Below, one piece after another: positions 34,252 to 46,600 of a stretch of 64,000 nucleotides of DNA. Under the pieces are notes generated by a model. The model was not told the origin of the DNA, ran no database searches, and was given only the letters and a program-made list of their open reading frames with translations. Every line of letters starts with the position of its first letter. Positions within the stretch are counted from its first letter, which is position 1. The stretch spans positions 528,325 to 592,324 of the forward strand of contig CACRSC010000001.1 in the NCBI GenBank assembly GCA_902651635.1. Reading direction: 5' to 3'. Position numbers and translations under genes: made by a program. Origin of the DNA: Mastigamoeba balamuthi (lineage: Eukaryota > Evosea > Mastigamoebida > Mastigamoebidae).

Positions 34252-36385
34252 ATGTCCGCCGAGGCCTGGGACTACCTGTTCAAGTTCTCCTTGGTCGGCG
34301 ACCTCGGGGTCGGCAAGACCAGCCTCCAGTCGCGCTTCTGCGACAGCGTCTGGCTCGACGGTGCCCGGCCCCCCACTGCCTCCTATGCCGGCGTCGACTT
34401 CCGCATCCGCTCCATCAACCTCGACGGCCTCATCGTCGCCTGCCAGCTGGTGCGCCCTTCCATCCTTCTCCTTCTCCTTCTCCCCTCTCCTCTTTTCGCC
34501 GCCGCAGGGAAAAAGAAAGCCGTGCTCTTACTGACGCAATAAACACGCGCGCGCGCCGGCGCTGTCTCTCTCTCTCCCCCCCCCCCGACAGTGGGACAAC
34601 GCAGGGGTCACGAGGTTCAAGTCGGTGCAGAGCAGCTACTTCCGCGGGGCGCACTGCGTGCTCGCCGTGTACGACGTGGCGAGCGCCGAGTCGTTCCGGA
34701 GCCTGACGGCGTGGCTGCAGGAGGCGGCCAAGAGCGCGCCCGAGCACGCGCTGCGCTACGTTGTCGGCGCCAAGGACGACCTGCCCGCGCGGGCCGTGCC
34801 CCAGGACGAGGTCCAGCGCCTCGTCGCCGCCTTCAACGCGACGCACATCGAGGTCTCGGCCAAGACGGGCGACAACGTGGAGGTCCTGTTCGCGGCGGCC
34901 GCGAGGACCACACTGGGCCTGGCGACCTTCCCCTTTGTGGGCTCCCAGCCCTCCCCCCAACTCTCTCCTCCCTGCAGCCCTGACACGAATTCGGTTGGCG
35001 GTTTCGGTTTCAAAATGCGCGCAGCAAAGTGCGTACTACGTGTCGCCGCTCAGCAAGGAGTGGAACGGGTACCTCCTGAAGCGAGGCCACTTTGTCAAAA
35101 GCTGGAGGAAGCGGCACTTCAGGTCAGCCGCCCTCCTCCTCCTCCCTTTTGCGTCCTCCTCACTCTGGGGGTCTCGCCGGGTGGCGCCTCGCAGGTTGCG
35201 CAAGGGCCTGCTGAGCTACTTCGAGAGCGAGTCGAGCGGGAAGCCTCTTGGGGTCATTGGCCTGCGCGACTGCTCGCTTGCCAGAGGCGACGAGCCGGGC
35301 CTCTTCGCTCTCGCCGGCATCGTCAAAGGCAAGCGCAAGGAGTTCTACCTCAAAGCCGAGAAGGGCGACACGGAGAGGGAGGAGTGGCTGGCGGCTCTGA
35401 CGGACCTCAAGGACGTGACCGCCAAGCACCTAAATGAGATCCTCATTTACATGCGCACCGTCGAGCACCGGTACGCTGTTCAGGCGCGCTGGAAGGACGC
35501 CGTCGCCACAGAGCAGCCGGGCGCCGTCAGCGTTGCGATTGCAGCGCAGCACCCCTGCCAGGAAGCTGCACAGGCCATCGTCCATTCTTTAGTCGTATGC
35601 ATGCCACAACTGGGCCACTGCCCCCTTCCCTTCCCCTTCCTGCACTGACGCGCACTTGCACTTGCAGGGTCTCCCGGCGAGTACCACCACCGATTGGACA
35701 CTGAACGTGGAGCTCACCAACTTCCACACCACCGCGCGCAACTACACGAAGATGGCGCTGCACGTCGCGCAGGCACTGCACAAGCGGATTGGCTCCGCGA
35801 GCCCCCTTGCCATGCTGCCGCCACCGCTATTGGGCTCAGTGCTGCGCCACTTGGAGCCACCAGACGCCTCGCAGGGAGTAACGACACCAGAGGGCAGCCT
35901 GAGGTGCACGTTTAGCAGCTACAGCCTCACCTCCGACGTGCCACCGTGCGTTGCGGGATCTGGCTCCTGCGTGCCTGACGCTGCGTCGCCACAGCAAGAC
36001 GCAGGGCCTCGCAGTTCTCTTTGATTGTGTCGACGAGTACTCGTTCATGGGAGCGATTCGGTTCTTGACGAACATGTGCGCAAAGTGCCTGTGGCCTGCA
36101 CGAGAACTGCCTGCTGTCGTTCTTTGTGGCGTGAAGGGTGAAGTGCCGCAGAACATGCGCGCCGAGTACCTGAGAGTGCGACAGACGGCCACATCCCTGG
36201 CGGCGCGTGCCAGCATCGAGTACATCGAGGTAAGCGCCTCGCTGGATCGCCAGGGCGTCCAGAGCGTCGTGGGGGCAGTTCTTGCCGACGTCATCGTCAA
36301 GCGCAGGCCATTCCCGTGGGCCTTCAAGTTGATAGATAAGTTGTATCTCGAGCTGGCAGCAACAGAGGCACAAGTTAAGGGCTAG
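34252..36385 (+). CDS. Rab-like GTPase - PH domain - second Rab-like domain fusion
   Basis: Six exons (34252-34449, 34592-34936, 35025-35122, 35195-35594, 35668-35945, 35995-36385) in phase, 569 residues. Domain 1 (residues 1-180) is Rab-like: P loop GDLGVGKTS, switch I region PTASYAGVDF, G3 WDNAGVTRF and G5 EVSAKTG. Two motifs are altered: the usual GQ after DxxG is GV, and NKxD is AKDD, so GTP hydrolysis and guanine specificity may be weak. Domain 2 is a PH domain (WNGYLLKRGHFVKSWRKRHF ... LLSYFES ... FYLKAEKGDTEREEWLAAL). The C-terminus (last 130 residues) resembles the second half of a small GTPase (GLAVLFDCVDEYSFMGAI, LPAVVLCGVKGEVP, IEYIEVSASLDRQGV) but has no visible P loop, so it looks like a pseudo-GTPase. 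No C-terminal prenylation cysteines. Membrane recruitment through the PH domain is inferred. Confidence 0.82.
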
Positions 36386-36870
36386 GCACACTTGTGCTAT
36401 CCACTTTACAGTATACCAAAATTCACAAAGTCACGGGTAACAAGAACAGACTATTATCTGCACTATCAAATTGCAACGTAAGACATAACATACAATTTCC
36501 TTCGAATTGTTCATGCTTCCACACATTTTCAAATTGAATCGAGGCTGTAACTTGATTTATATTCTGCTGGAGATTTTCTTTTTTTGCCTCCATCCAACAA
36601 CAAAAACACACTCCACACAGCACTGAATGGCGTGACACCAAGCTCCTCAATCTGATGTTATCTGTAAGTTCTGTATGGTTTCTTTCTACCTCTAACAGCT
36701 GTTATGCTGCTTGGTGGTGGGAATTACAGCCAAATCTAGGGCTCAGTGTTGAGTTCTACTGTCAGTTCCAAGATAGTCTGCTCTGCTGATCTTGGCCTGG
36801 GAAACTGGGCCTTACGCTGAGTGATAATTGAATTGACCTAGCAAAGATCTGAGTGTTCCTGCAGTCTGCA
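36386..36870. other. AT-rich edge of the repeat island
   Basis: Composition falls abruptly after the Rab-PH stop. No gene seen. Confidence 0.4.
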
Positions 36871-37760
36871 ATCACTACATGTGCAGGGGCTGCAGATGCA
36901 TTGCCCAACATCCCAGCTGGGCATTGCTACTCATTTATCAGGGCACTGATTGCTGTGAAATTCCAGACTAGACATCTGTAGAAATTGCACATCCTGAAGG
37001 CCTTTAATTCCATCTGCAGGGCCCGCATGCCCTTGATTGCCTGCCCGTTTTCCTCTGCTGGCTTATTTGTGCTGCCACCTATCATAGAGCTCAGGAATTC
37101 GACCATGCACATGGCAACATGGCACTTCTTCACCTTGAGTGTAATTCCCACCCTGTTCAGAGTATTCAGCACAGCATCCAGGTGGGCTGTGGGCTCAGTC
37201 CCACTCTTCAAGTATACCATGAATGTCATTAATGTAGAGCATGTCATACTTTCTGAGCATCACTGAGAGAATCAGTAACATTCCCTTCTGGAATATCAGT
37301 GCACTATATTGCACAGATCCATCAGCAGCACTTTTCAGTTGTAGTGGCTGAAGGACATCAAGAAGGCTGTCTTAAGACAGTCACAGGACCACAGTGGGAA
37401 CTGCCAGTACCCACTGATCGCATTCAGGATGGTCATGATATGCACTCAGTGCAGCATGTCAAGAATATTGTCAATACATGAGATGGGGAAATACTACAGA
37501 ACAGTAATTGTATTGAGCTTACAGTAGTCAATGACTGCATGAAAATCCATCCTCCTACCACACTAGCAGCATTAAGATGCTGTATGGGCTCATGCTGCCT
37601 CTCTGGATTGCATTCTGCTTCATCAGCACCCTGATTTGGCCTCTAGGTTCTCCTCAGTGAGTCCTGCTCAGAATGAAGGCCTGTTGACCAGCTCTCTGAT
37701 GATGAGCTTTATCATGTGCTCCCTTACCTATGCCTGTCTGACCTTGGCCAGCTCGTTTTG
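36870..37760 (-). mobile_element. Old Ty3/gypsy reverse-transcriptase fragment
   Basis: Diverged, broken relative of the reverse-transcriptase region of the larger element at 41.6-48.0 kb, in the same orientation. Protein-level similarity is seen over the palm/thumb region, and the nucleotide sequence around 37550-37750 parallels 44750-44960. No LTR was found near it. Its divergence makes it clearly older than the larger copy. Confidence 0.75.
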
Positions 37761-38600
37761 CACAAATGCCAAATAAATACCTGGAATGGATAGGCAATGT
37801 AATGGGTGTTTGAATGGGCCCTGGATCATAAGGGCGAAACAATTTGACAGAGTAAAACCTCTCTTAAATACCAAGGAAAAGCAGTACTGCAGTGGAAAAG
37901 TGTGAAACCACACGGTTATAACCGAAAAAGGAAAAACAGAAACACAAATAGGTAATGACCGAATAAGAATGATCAGGAGAGGTGCAGTGTACTGTGCAGG
38001 TACCAGAAAATTGCCTTTCTTCTCTTTTGTCTTCTTCAGTGACTGTTTATTACTGCATTCAGTATAAAGTGATGCACAGCATGAATGCAATGGCATTCCA
38101 TACCTGACATGCATGTATCCTGTATTACTGCTGGTGTGGTGATTGTTGAAGCAGTACTGATATCTCATCTGTTTCCATGAGCATATCAGTATTGAAAGAT
38201 GTGCTCTGTGTGCCATTTGGGGTCTGGCTGTGGACCCTGCTTGCTCTAAACCTCCAGAATGGCATAACCTGCAGTTCTGGGTCCATTCCGTGCCACTGGG
38301 CTGATCTTCATGTATTGCTCTCTGATATTTCACATGGACAATTGATGAACTGACAAACTCATCATCTTCTCGTGGTTGGTTAGGTGGTTGGTTACATCTT
38401 GATGGGCAGGAATTCCCCCGAAAAAGGAGTTATCTGCCAGCAGTTTTCGTCTCTTGGAAAAACATGCTGTGCATTGTGAAGTGAGCTCAGAATTGACTGT
38501 GCCTCACAACACGAGCAGAAGGCCCATAAGCGAGTGTGTGTACAAAATCGTGCACGATTCTGCATGGGCAGGCCTGAGAACTGGGGTCTGGAACAAGGGG
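37761..38600. other. Unassigned repeat-island sequence
   Basis: AT-rich, only short frames, no recognisable domain. Confidence 0.35.
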
Positions 38601-39844
38601 GGGTTATAAGTCAGCAGTTATGTCAGCAGTTATTGTCACCAGCACATACTGTGCTGCTGCTGGCATATAGTATATTCCACTGGCATACAAAGTGAGAGAC
38701 GGCAGAGAGAGTGAGTGATGTGCATTGATGCTGATGCATGTGTCATACAATTTTGAGTGCAAAATATGTAGAGAACAATTGCTTTTATTTAGAGGACAAA
38801 GCAATTGAGACGGGCAAGGCGTGAGTGACAGAGAGCACCCAGGAGATGGGTGAGAGTGTCTCAGCACGTGGAGTGTCTGCTGCACCATCAGCAGACCCAG
38901 ATGCAGGGTGAGCAGGGTGAGAGGTGAGCACTTTGTGCTTGGAGGAAGTGGTACTGGTAGAATGATGAGAGTCCACTTGTCCTCCACATAGGCCCAGTAC
39001 ACACTGCTGGACTGCAGAAACGTGGCCCGTTTGCCGGATTCCATGCAGCACACGTCCCAGAAGTATACGTCATGCAGGCCCATGTGATGGGGGCCCCTCA
39101 CGAGGCAAGGGACAGTCATTGACCCAATCACTGACAGGTATGTCTCAGTCTGTTTTGATTGAGTCCGACATTAGAATTGAAATGAAGAGCATACTGCTCT
39201 GGCACTGGCTCTCTTGGGAATCGTGCTGCTATCCGTGGTGATGTCTTCAGGGCGTGGTTGAGGGTACAAGGCCATGAGGTCAGTCCATTCATGCTTGGAG
39301 CACTCTGCTGGGCGACCTGCCACACAGGGGTTCATGGCAGCAACCTGCTGCCTGGTGCACACCCCAGCACCCTGGAATGCCCCCCAGTTGCAGGAAGCAG
39401 AGGAAGCTGGCCAGAGCCGGGGCTTCTGCCATGGCTGAAGCTCTCTGGCACCAGAGGAAGCAGGCCATCCCACGTTCCGGTCCTGCATGCTGGTGGGCTC
39501 AGCACTAGGGGGCCCCCCCACTGTCACTGTCGTCCTCGTTCCCCTCCTCTGGTCCTGTTGCTCGTCCCTCACGTTCTCCTCTTGCTCGTCCTGCTGCTCA
39601 GCCTCTGCATCATCCTGCTGCTTGGCATCACTGTCCTGCTGCTCAGTCTTTTTGTCCTGCTCCATCAGCTGCTCATTCGCCTTCTCTAGTTCACTGTCCT
39701 GCTGCTGCTGGGGCTCAGAACAGCTCTGGCTCAATGGCTGGTGCCACTGCTGCTGCCATGGCCTCGCATTGAACTGGGGCTGCAGGAGTGGTCGTGGAAA
39801 CCACTTCTAAAACAGAAATAATGTCAGGTTGTAAAGGGATGCAG

Positions 39845-40055
39845 TGCCAGTGATTGTGTCAGCAGCATATAGTTATGTGCTGGTGGCAAAAAATTATGTG
39901 CTGGTGGCATATAATTATGTGTTGGTGGCATATAATTATATGCTGGCGGCATAATGGCTGGCATAAGTATGTGTCGGCAGCATATACTATATACTGCCAG
40001 CACTGCTGCCAGTACAGAATTAAACCACCAGCACATAGCATGTGCTGGCAGATGA
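39845..40055. repeat. Cluster of palindromic GGCATATAATTATGTGCTG-type units
   Basis: At least four imperfect units of the form GTGCTGGTGGCATATAATTA follow one another, then related words (GCAGCATATACTATATACTG, AGCACATAGCATGTGCTGG). The same family recurs at 38630-38690, 40835-40885, 48590-48645 and 49150-49260. Confidence 0.65.
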
Positions 40056-40969
40056 TTGTGTGTTTGAAAAGGGAAAGACTCACCAGAACAGCATGTGCAC
40101 CAGGCTTAACTGGGCCCAGCCAACATCCCAGAGGGCGACCCAGTTGGCTCAGACCTGTCCCATGTTAGGGCACTCGAGGCCCAGGTCAGGAACCTCAGGC
40201 AACAGAACAGGTGGCTCAGCACTCAGCTGGAGGTGTACAAGGGCATTAATAGACAGAATCCAGCACAGGTGCATGCTGTGAAACATGAGCTGCAGAGTGC
40301 CATGGAACCCACGGGGCTGGAGAAGGCCACGTTTCCTCAGTACATTACTGCACTGAGGCAGACGATGCCCAGCTTAATGCTCGTTCTGTGCTCTCTCCTG
40401 GGCTACAAGGACTCAGCCCCTGACAACAACCTGGCCATGCATGTACTTGCTTGCCATATACATCATCTGTGTGTGCAGTTATTCACAGAGAAAGGACGTG
40501 CACTTCAGCATGTTGCTTTCCAGCCATCTGTGGAGCCATACAACTCCTACAGCCTTATGGGACCTGTTTCGCCAGCTTTGACTCTTGTACAATCACAAAA
40601 CAATGACAAATAAGCTGGATAAGGCCAGGTACAAGCAGGCCATGCTGCTACAGAAACATGGTGTGCAGGTTGCATACAACCTGCAGGTGGCTGTAGGGTG
40701 CGGTTTCCAGTGTCTGGACAGGTATACCACGATGGAATAGCACCCAATGACGACTACCTCCAGTGTGTGCAGTCAGACACACTCTACACACTTGCAGTAC
40801 GTTGTTTTTGTTACATTGGTTTTCCTATATGCCTCTGGCACATAATTATATGCCAGTGGCACATGCTATATGCCAACAGAGAGCATGCTCTGGCATCTCA
40901 CTTAGCATCACTTCAGCAACATACTGACCTGCCTGGTTTTTGTAGGAGGGTGTGATACTTCCCAATGTA

Positions 40970-41156
40970 CTGCCCATGGGTATTCTGCCCTCAGAACAGC
41001 CACCTGATGACGTGCAGCAAACTGTGAAGGTGTGTGCAACGTACTGCCCACTGGTGTCATACNCTGCCCATGGGTATTCTGCCCTCAGAACAGCCACCTG
41101 ATGACGTGCAGCAAACTGTGAAGGTGTGTGCAACGTACTGCCCACTGGTGTCATAC
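40970..41156. repeat. Two identical 93-bp direct repeats around the N at 41063
   Basis: 40970-41062 and 41064-41156 are identical base for base with a single N between them. Confidence 0.9.
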
Positions 41157-41614
41157 ACTCCCATGTCCTGCCTCTCGAGTGCAGCTCCTGCACATTTGCG
41201 TGGATGTCTCTGTCTGGCAGCTCTCTGTCATGCCCACGACCTGTTAAGGAGGTGCTGGGAGAGATTGTTCATCAGGCTTTCTTCTGGGGGATGTACTGCA
41301 ATAAGATGGGTGCCCTTTGTCAGTTCCTCCTGCGGAGAGCTGCAACAGGCATCTGTTCACACTCATCAGCTGCCAGATGTGGACTGGTGGCAGCACAGAG
41401 TCTGCACAGACTGCCTCTTATACGGACATGGTCCGTTTCATGGAGAAGACTCGCTTGGAAGTGGCCACAGGAGGCATTGGTGCCCAACTGCCCCTGATGC
41501 CAGTGTTCAAGGGTGACCAGCAGGTGTTCTCTAAGCTATGATGAATGCATAACCAGGAAGACAGCCCACTGCACAGTACAATCATCCTGTCACTGGCTGG
41601 CTGGCACCAGATAG

Positions 41615-41709
41615 TGTTACACACACAAGGTTGGGAATTCTTCTGAATCTAATGTCCTTTTCCTGTGGCAGATATCTTCCTGGAATCTTGCCGCTCCCAC
41701 CACTCAACA
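41615..41709 (-). repeat. 3' LTR (95 bp) of the Ty3/gypsy element
   Basis: Begins TGTTACACAC and ends CTCAACA on the plus strand, so it carries TG...CA termini. About 94 percent identical to 47934-48028. Confidence 0.85.
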
Positions 41710-43341
41710 CTACCCCCTCGTTTCAACAAGTCCGTCCCGGACTTAGAGTTGGGACTGGGGTGCCACGGTGGGCTGTTGCTGCCCGGTCCGCACAACGTGC
41801 AGCCACTCTGCAAATGCCTGCTGGGCCGCTGCTGACGGGAATGATGATGCCGATGACGTCTTTGCTGGGCCTGCCACTGACGCCCCCGTGTTGTCCTGCT
41901 ACTGTGCTAGGGTCCCCTGCCCCGCCCCTGCCGCACTGCGCTCGGCCACTATGTAGTCACCAATGCGCCTCTGCACAGACACCGATGCAGCCACGTCGCC
42001 CCTCTTGAGGCGCTTGACGTGGACGGTCTTGACCTCCTTGTCACCCTCCACGCCGTGCGTGAGGCACACCACAACCGGCCCGACGGTCTCCTTGACGAGC
42101 CATGGGCCGTCCATGTGTACTCGAGCCACCGCTTGGCATTGTGGACCTTCTTGAGCAGCAGGTCCATTGCCAGACACACCTTCTCGCCCACCACGTACCC
42201 TGGGTCGATGCGCCCCGCGTTGTAGTGCCTCTGCACCACCGCATGGTAGTCCTTCTCGAACTCCTGCGCTGCCTTGCATGCTGCTGCCATCTTGCACTTG
42301 ATGTTCTCGACATATGCCGTCAGCTTACGTGAGCACACTGGCCCCTTGGTGGCAACGTCGATGGGCGTGCACGTGTCGCTCCCGAACACCAGCCTGCATG
42401 GCGAGACCCCCGTCACCTCGTGTGGCAAGTTGTTGTACGCGTGCAGGACCAATGGAATGAGCTCGTCCCACTCAAATGGGTATGAGCGCTCAAGCGCCCG
42501 CAAGGCCTCGACGAGCATTCAATTGAACCGTTCCGGGAGCCTGTTGGCCTGCGGGCGGTACCCCGTCATCAGGCGCTGCAACGCGTCAGCCAGCTCGACA
42601 ATGTGGACCACCACCGTATTGATGAACGTGGTGCCGCGGTCGCTCTGCATGACCTCGAACGCGCCCAGCGGCATGACGATGTTGTCCCACAGGAACTTGG
42701 CCGCCGCCCGTGTGTCCTCAATCGGGAAGGCCCGCGCCACTGCCATCCGAGTGGCCTTGTCAGTGCAGACCGCCACCACGGTGTTCCCTCTCGTTGTTTT
42801 CGAGAGGTGCAGGAAGTCTAGGGCCACCTGACGCCATGGTTCTGCAACCAGTGGCTCCGCTGTCGCCAGGAGCCCGGCGCTGCGGTGCATGCCCCCCTTG
42901 CAGCGCAGGCACGTCTTACACTGGCCCACCCACTGGTGGACGTCCGTGTGCATGTTGGGCCAGAAGTAGTGCTCGTGGATCCGCATGAACGTTTGTTCAA
43001 ACCCCAGGTGCACTCCCCCTAACGAGTCGTGGTACGCACGCATCACACGCAGCCGCCACGCTGAGGGAACGACCACACGGCTGGCTATGTCATTGCACCC
43101 GCGTGCCTGCCAGATGTGGCACAGTGTGCCATGGTCGTCGAGGGCCAGGTCCTCCCGGCACCTCAGGTACTCTGAGCACTCCTCGAGTTCGCTCTCTGGA
43201 AGGAACCCGGGGTCCGTGAGTGCCTTTATCCATGCCCCCAGGACGTGGTCGCCGCACTGTGCTGCTGCAATCTCTGTGAGGCCCCGGATCTTGGCTGTTT
43301 TCCCGAATTCCGCCCTGTCATCAGCTTCTTCATTTTTATCA

Positions 43342-43636
43342 CACATGATAGCCCCGCCTGTGTCCTGTGGCCTCCCCGCTGCCGCTGCCGTCACTGCTGC
43401 TGTGACCACCCGCATCCCCTTGCATGCAGCACAGCCCGAGCATGCCGCTGAGACATTGAGGGCCCTACCATTGGGCAGCAGCCTTGACNCACATGATAGC
43501 CCCGCCTGTGTCCTGTGGCCTCCCCGCTGCCGCTGCCGTCACTGCTGCTGTGACCACCCGCATCCCCTTGCATGCAGCACAGCCCGAGCATGCCGCTGAG
43601 ACATTGAGGGCCCTACCATTGGGCAGCAGCCTTGAC
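43342..43636. repeat. Two identical 147-bp direct repeats around the N at 43489
   Basis: 43342-43488 and 43490-43636 are identical, separated by a single N. Same pattern as at 20023 and 41063. Confidence 0.9.
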
Positions 43637-46600
43637 GGACAGTCTGCCGGGTTGCTCTTGCCTGCCAGATAGCGAATCCGCATGCGCAGGGGCTGCAGGT
43701 GCATCGCCCAGTGCTCCAGCTGGGCATTTCCGAGCTCCTTCTTCATCAGGAGCGTGACGAGGCCCCTGTGGTCTGTGTTGAGCTCGAGCTCGAACGGGCT
43801 GAAGCTGATCAGGTGCCTGAGCTTCTTGGTGATCCACACCGCCGAGAGGCACTCTAGCTCACTTGCTGAGAAATTCAGCTCGGCCGACGTCAGCGCCCTG
43901 CTGTAGAACCCTATGGGCACGGGCGCCCCACTGTCGCTCTTTTGGTTCATACAGGCTGCCAGGCCCCCCTGCTTGCTGGCATTGATGCAGATCGAGATGG
44001 GCTGCGCAGGGTCGTAGAGGTGCAGCAGCGGACGCTCCGAGTTGCTTCTTCTGAGTGTAGTGAAGGCCTTCTGCTGTGCTGGCCCCCACACCAGTCGACG
44101 GGATGCTGCTGCCACCCTGATGCTCTCGTTTATCAGTGTGATGATTGCCGCAAAATTCCTGATCAGGCGCCAGTAGAAATTGCACATTCCAACGAAACTG
44201 CGAGCCTCCAATACCGTCTGTGGGGCCCGCATCTCCCTGATCGCCTGCACATTTCCCTCTGCCAGCTTGATCGTACTTCCACCCACCACATAGCTCAGGA
44301 ATTCGACTGTGCGCATGGCAATGTGGCATTTCTTTGCCTTGAGCTTGATCCCTGCCCTATTCAGCACACCCAACACGGCATCCAGGTGGGCTGCATACTT
44401 GGCTCCGCTCTCTGAGTATACCAGAATGTCGTCAATGTAGAGCATGACATATTTCCCAATCATTCCCGAGAGGATCAGTGACATGCCCTTCTGGAACGTC
44501 AGTGCACTGTTGTGCAGGCCCATCAGCAGCACATTCCACTCATAGTGGCCAAATGGAGTGAGAAGGCCATCTTATGGTGGTCGCAGGGCCACAGTGGGAA
44601 CTGCCAGTACCCACTGGCAGCATCCAGTATGGTCATGACATGTGCTCAGCGCAGCTTGTCGAGGGTGTCGTCTATGCATGGGATGGAAGTATTGCGGGAC
44701 TGTGATCACATTGAGCCTACAGTAATCAATGACCATGCGTGGCAATCCATCTTTCTTCCACATCAGCAGCATCAGAGCACTGTAAGGGCTCAGACTGTCC
44801 CCCTGAATTGCATCTTGCCCCATCAGAACACTGATCTGGCCCCTCATCAGGTCCTCAGTGGGCCCTGCTCAGCGTGAAGGCACATTGACCAGCTTCCTGG
44901 TGGTGAGCTTTATCACATGCTCTCCCACCTTTGCCTGTCCGGCCTTGGCCAGCTCATCCATGAACATGCTCTCATGGCAGTTGACTACCGCTTGAATGAC
45001 TCCACGCTCATGTGCTGTGAGTCCCTCACCCATGATCGCAGGTGCCCTTCCCATGGGCCTCGCCTCTGGCCTGGGCTCTGCAAACTCACTGGCCATCCCC
45101 ACCCCAGTTGCCTGTCCTGCTGCCATGTTGGCCACCACTGGCTCGGGATCCACTGGCACCGGCTCACTGCCACTTCAGGGGGAAGCCAGAGCTACCACCT
45201 CACCCTCATACAACAACAGTGCGAAGTTACTGTTGTTGGTGACCGCAATTGTCGTCCTGCCCTCCATTCACAGGACAGCGTGGCCAGGATGAACGTGTCC
45301 TGGCGAGCTGGCATGTCCTTGATGATGACCGCCTGGCCCGTTACCCCTTCCACATGAGCACTCAGGAGGGCCGTCATCCTAGCCGGTATGACCAGGGTCA
45401 ATGTAGATGACCTCGGCCCTCTCATGGTGCTGCTGCTGCTTGGACACGTTGATGGCCTGCCAGCCCACTCGTGTGCTGACACGCCCCAAAACAAGGTCCA
45501 CCTGGGCTCTGAACGTGCACAGGGCTGGGCCCCCCAGGATGACCTCGCAGATGCTCTGCCACACGATCACAAAGGGGATCATGGCCAAGTGTCCAGCAAG
45601 GGACACGTGCATGCATGCCCATCCCAGGATGTCGGTCTTGTTGCCATCCCAGCCCATCATCTTTCCCCGATACAGGCTGATCTCCGGGTGGACCGCCGTC
45701 CTGAGGAAGGTCACCTGCTGAATGATGTTCGCCTCTGCTCCATCATCAAGCATTGCCTCGCTGGTCCTTCCCTCGATTAGGACCACCACAGTCAGTGCCT
45801 TGTAGTTGTTGAACAGGCCACTCACCAACACCATGTCACCCTTGTCCACCCTCCTGCCACTGCCCACGTGATGGAGCACTGGCGAGTTCACTATATGTGC
45901 ATGGGCCGATCTACACGACTCGTCCTTCATGTCATCCTCTTCAGTGTCCTCTTCCATCTCCTCCTCGGGCTTATCACGTGCAATTGGCATTGCTTCGTTC
46001 TTTGCCCTTGCAGTGCTGATGGAGGACACCTCGTTGATCTTGTGGCCTCTCCTGTCGGGCTGACACTCCACCCATGGGCCCACAACTCTTCTTGTTGTGC
46101 TGGCTGCAGCACTTACATGCCCGGACTGCCTCGCCCTTGAATGGACAGTCCTGTGTGTAGTGTAGTGCCTGTAGCTGGCACAGCAGAAACACTGCTGCTG
46201 TGGTCTGTCTGTGGACCAACATCTGCTTCTCTTCCATGCTGGCGGCTGCTGGCATGAGGCCCCTTTCCTGTCCACTGTGGCTGCACAGGCCCCAGTGGTG
46301 CCCTGTGCCACCTGGGCCCTCTCCCTCTGGGCCTCCTTGGCCACTGCGTCTGCCACCAGCAGCACCACCACCTCCTTGACGGTGCGCAGCTGGGCAGCAA
46401 TAAATGCGCCATGGGCCTTGTCACTGGTCACACACAGCTCTCTTGAAACGCTTGAGCCTTGTGGCCTCTGTGGTTGCCGGGTCAATCATGTTATGTTGTA
46501 GAGCTGATTGAGCATAGCTGCTAGGTCTGCTGCACTCTGCCCAGGCTGCTGCACTAGCCCATTGAGCTCGTCCTGCAGCCTGACCATGAGCTCCTTCCCA

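Larger units (their letters stand above)
38601..41614. mobile_element. Unidentified element, left part (coding-like remnants on both strands)
   Basis: Coding-like stretches alternate with short AT-rich spacers. On the minus strand a Gln/Glu/Asp-rich segment lies at 39171-39734 and another coding-like run at about 38950-39130. On the plus strand coding-like runs lie at 40233-40613 and about 41320-41541. The spacer 40799-40945 starts GTACGT and ends TTTTTGTAG, so it looks like an intron. I recognise no domain. The LTR element inserts at its right side. Calling it mobile is inference from context (AT-rich island, nested repeat, broken frames); a decayed host gene is possible. Confidence 0.35.

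Noticed and set aside
39845-40055. CRISPR-like array
   Set aside because: Units are irregular, palindromic and without unique spacers, and the genome is eukaryotic.
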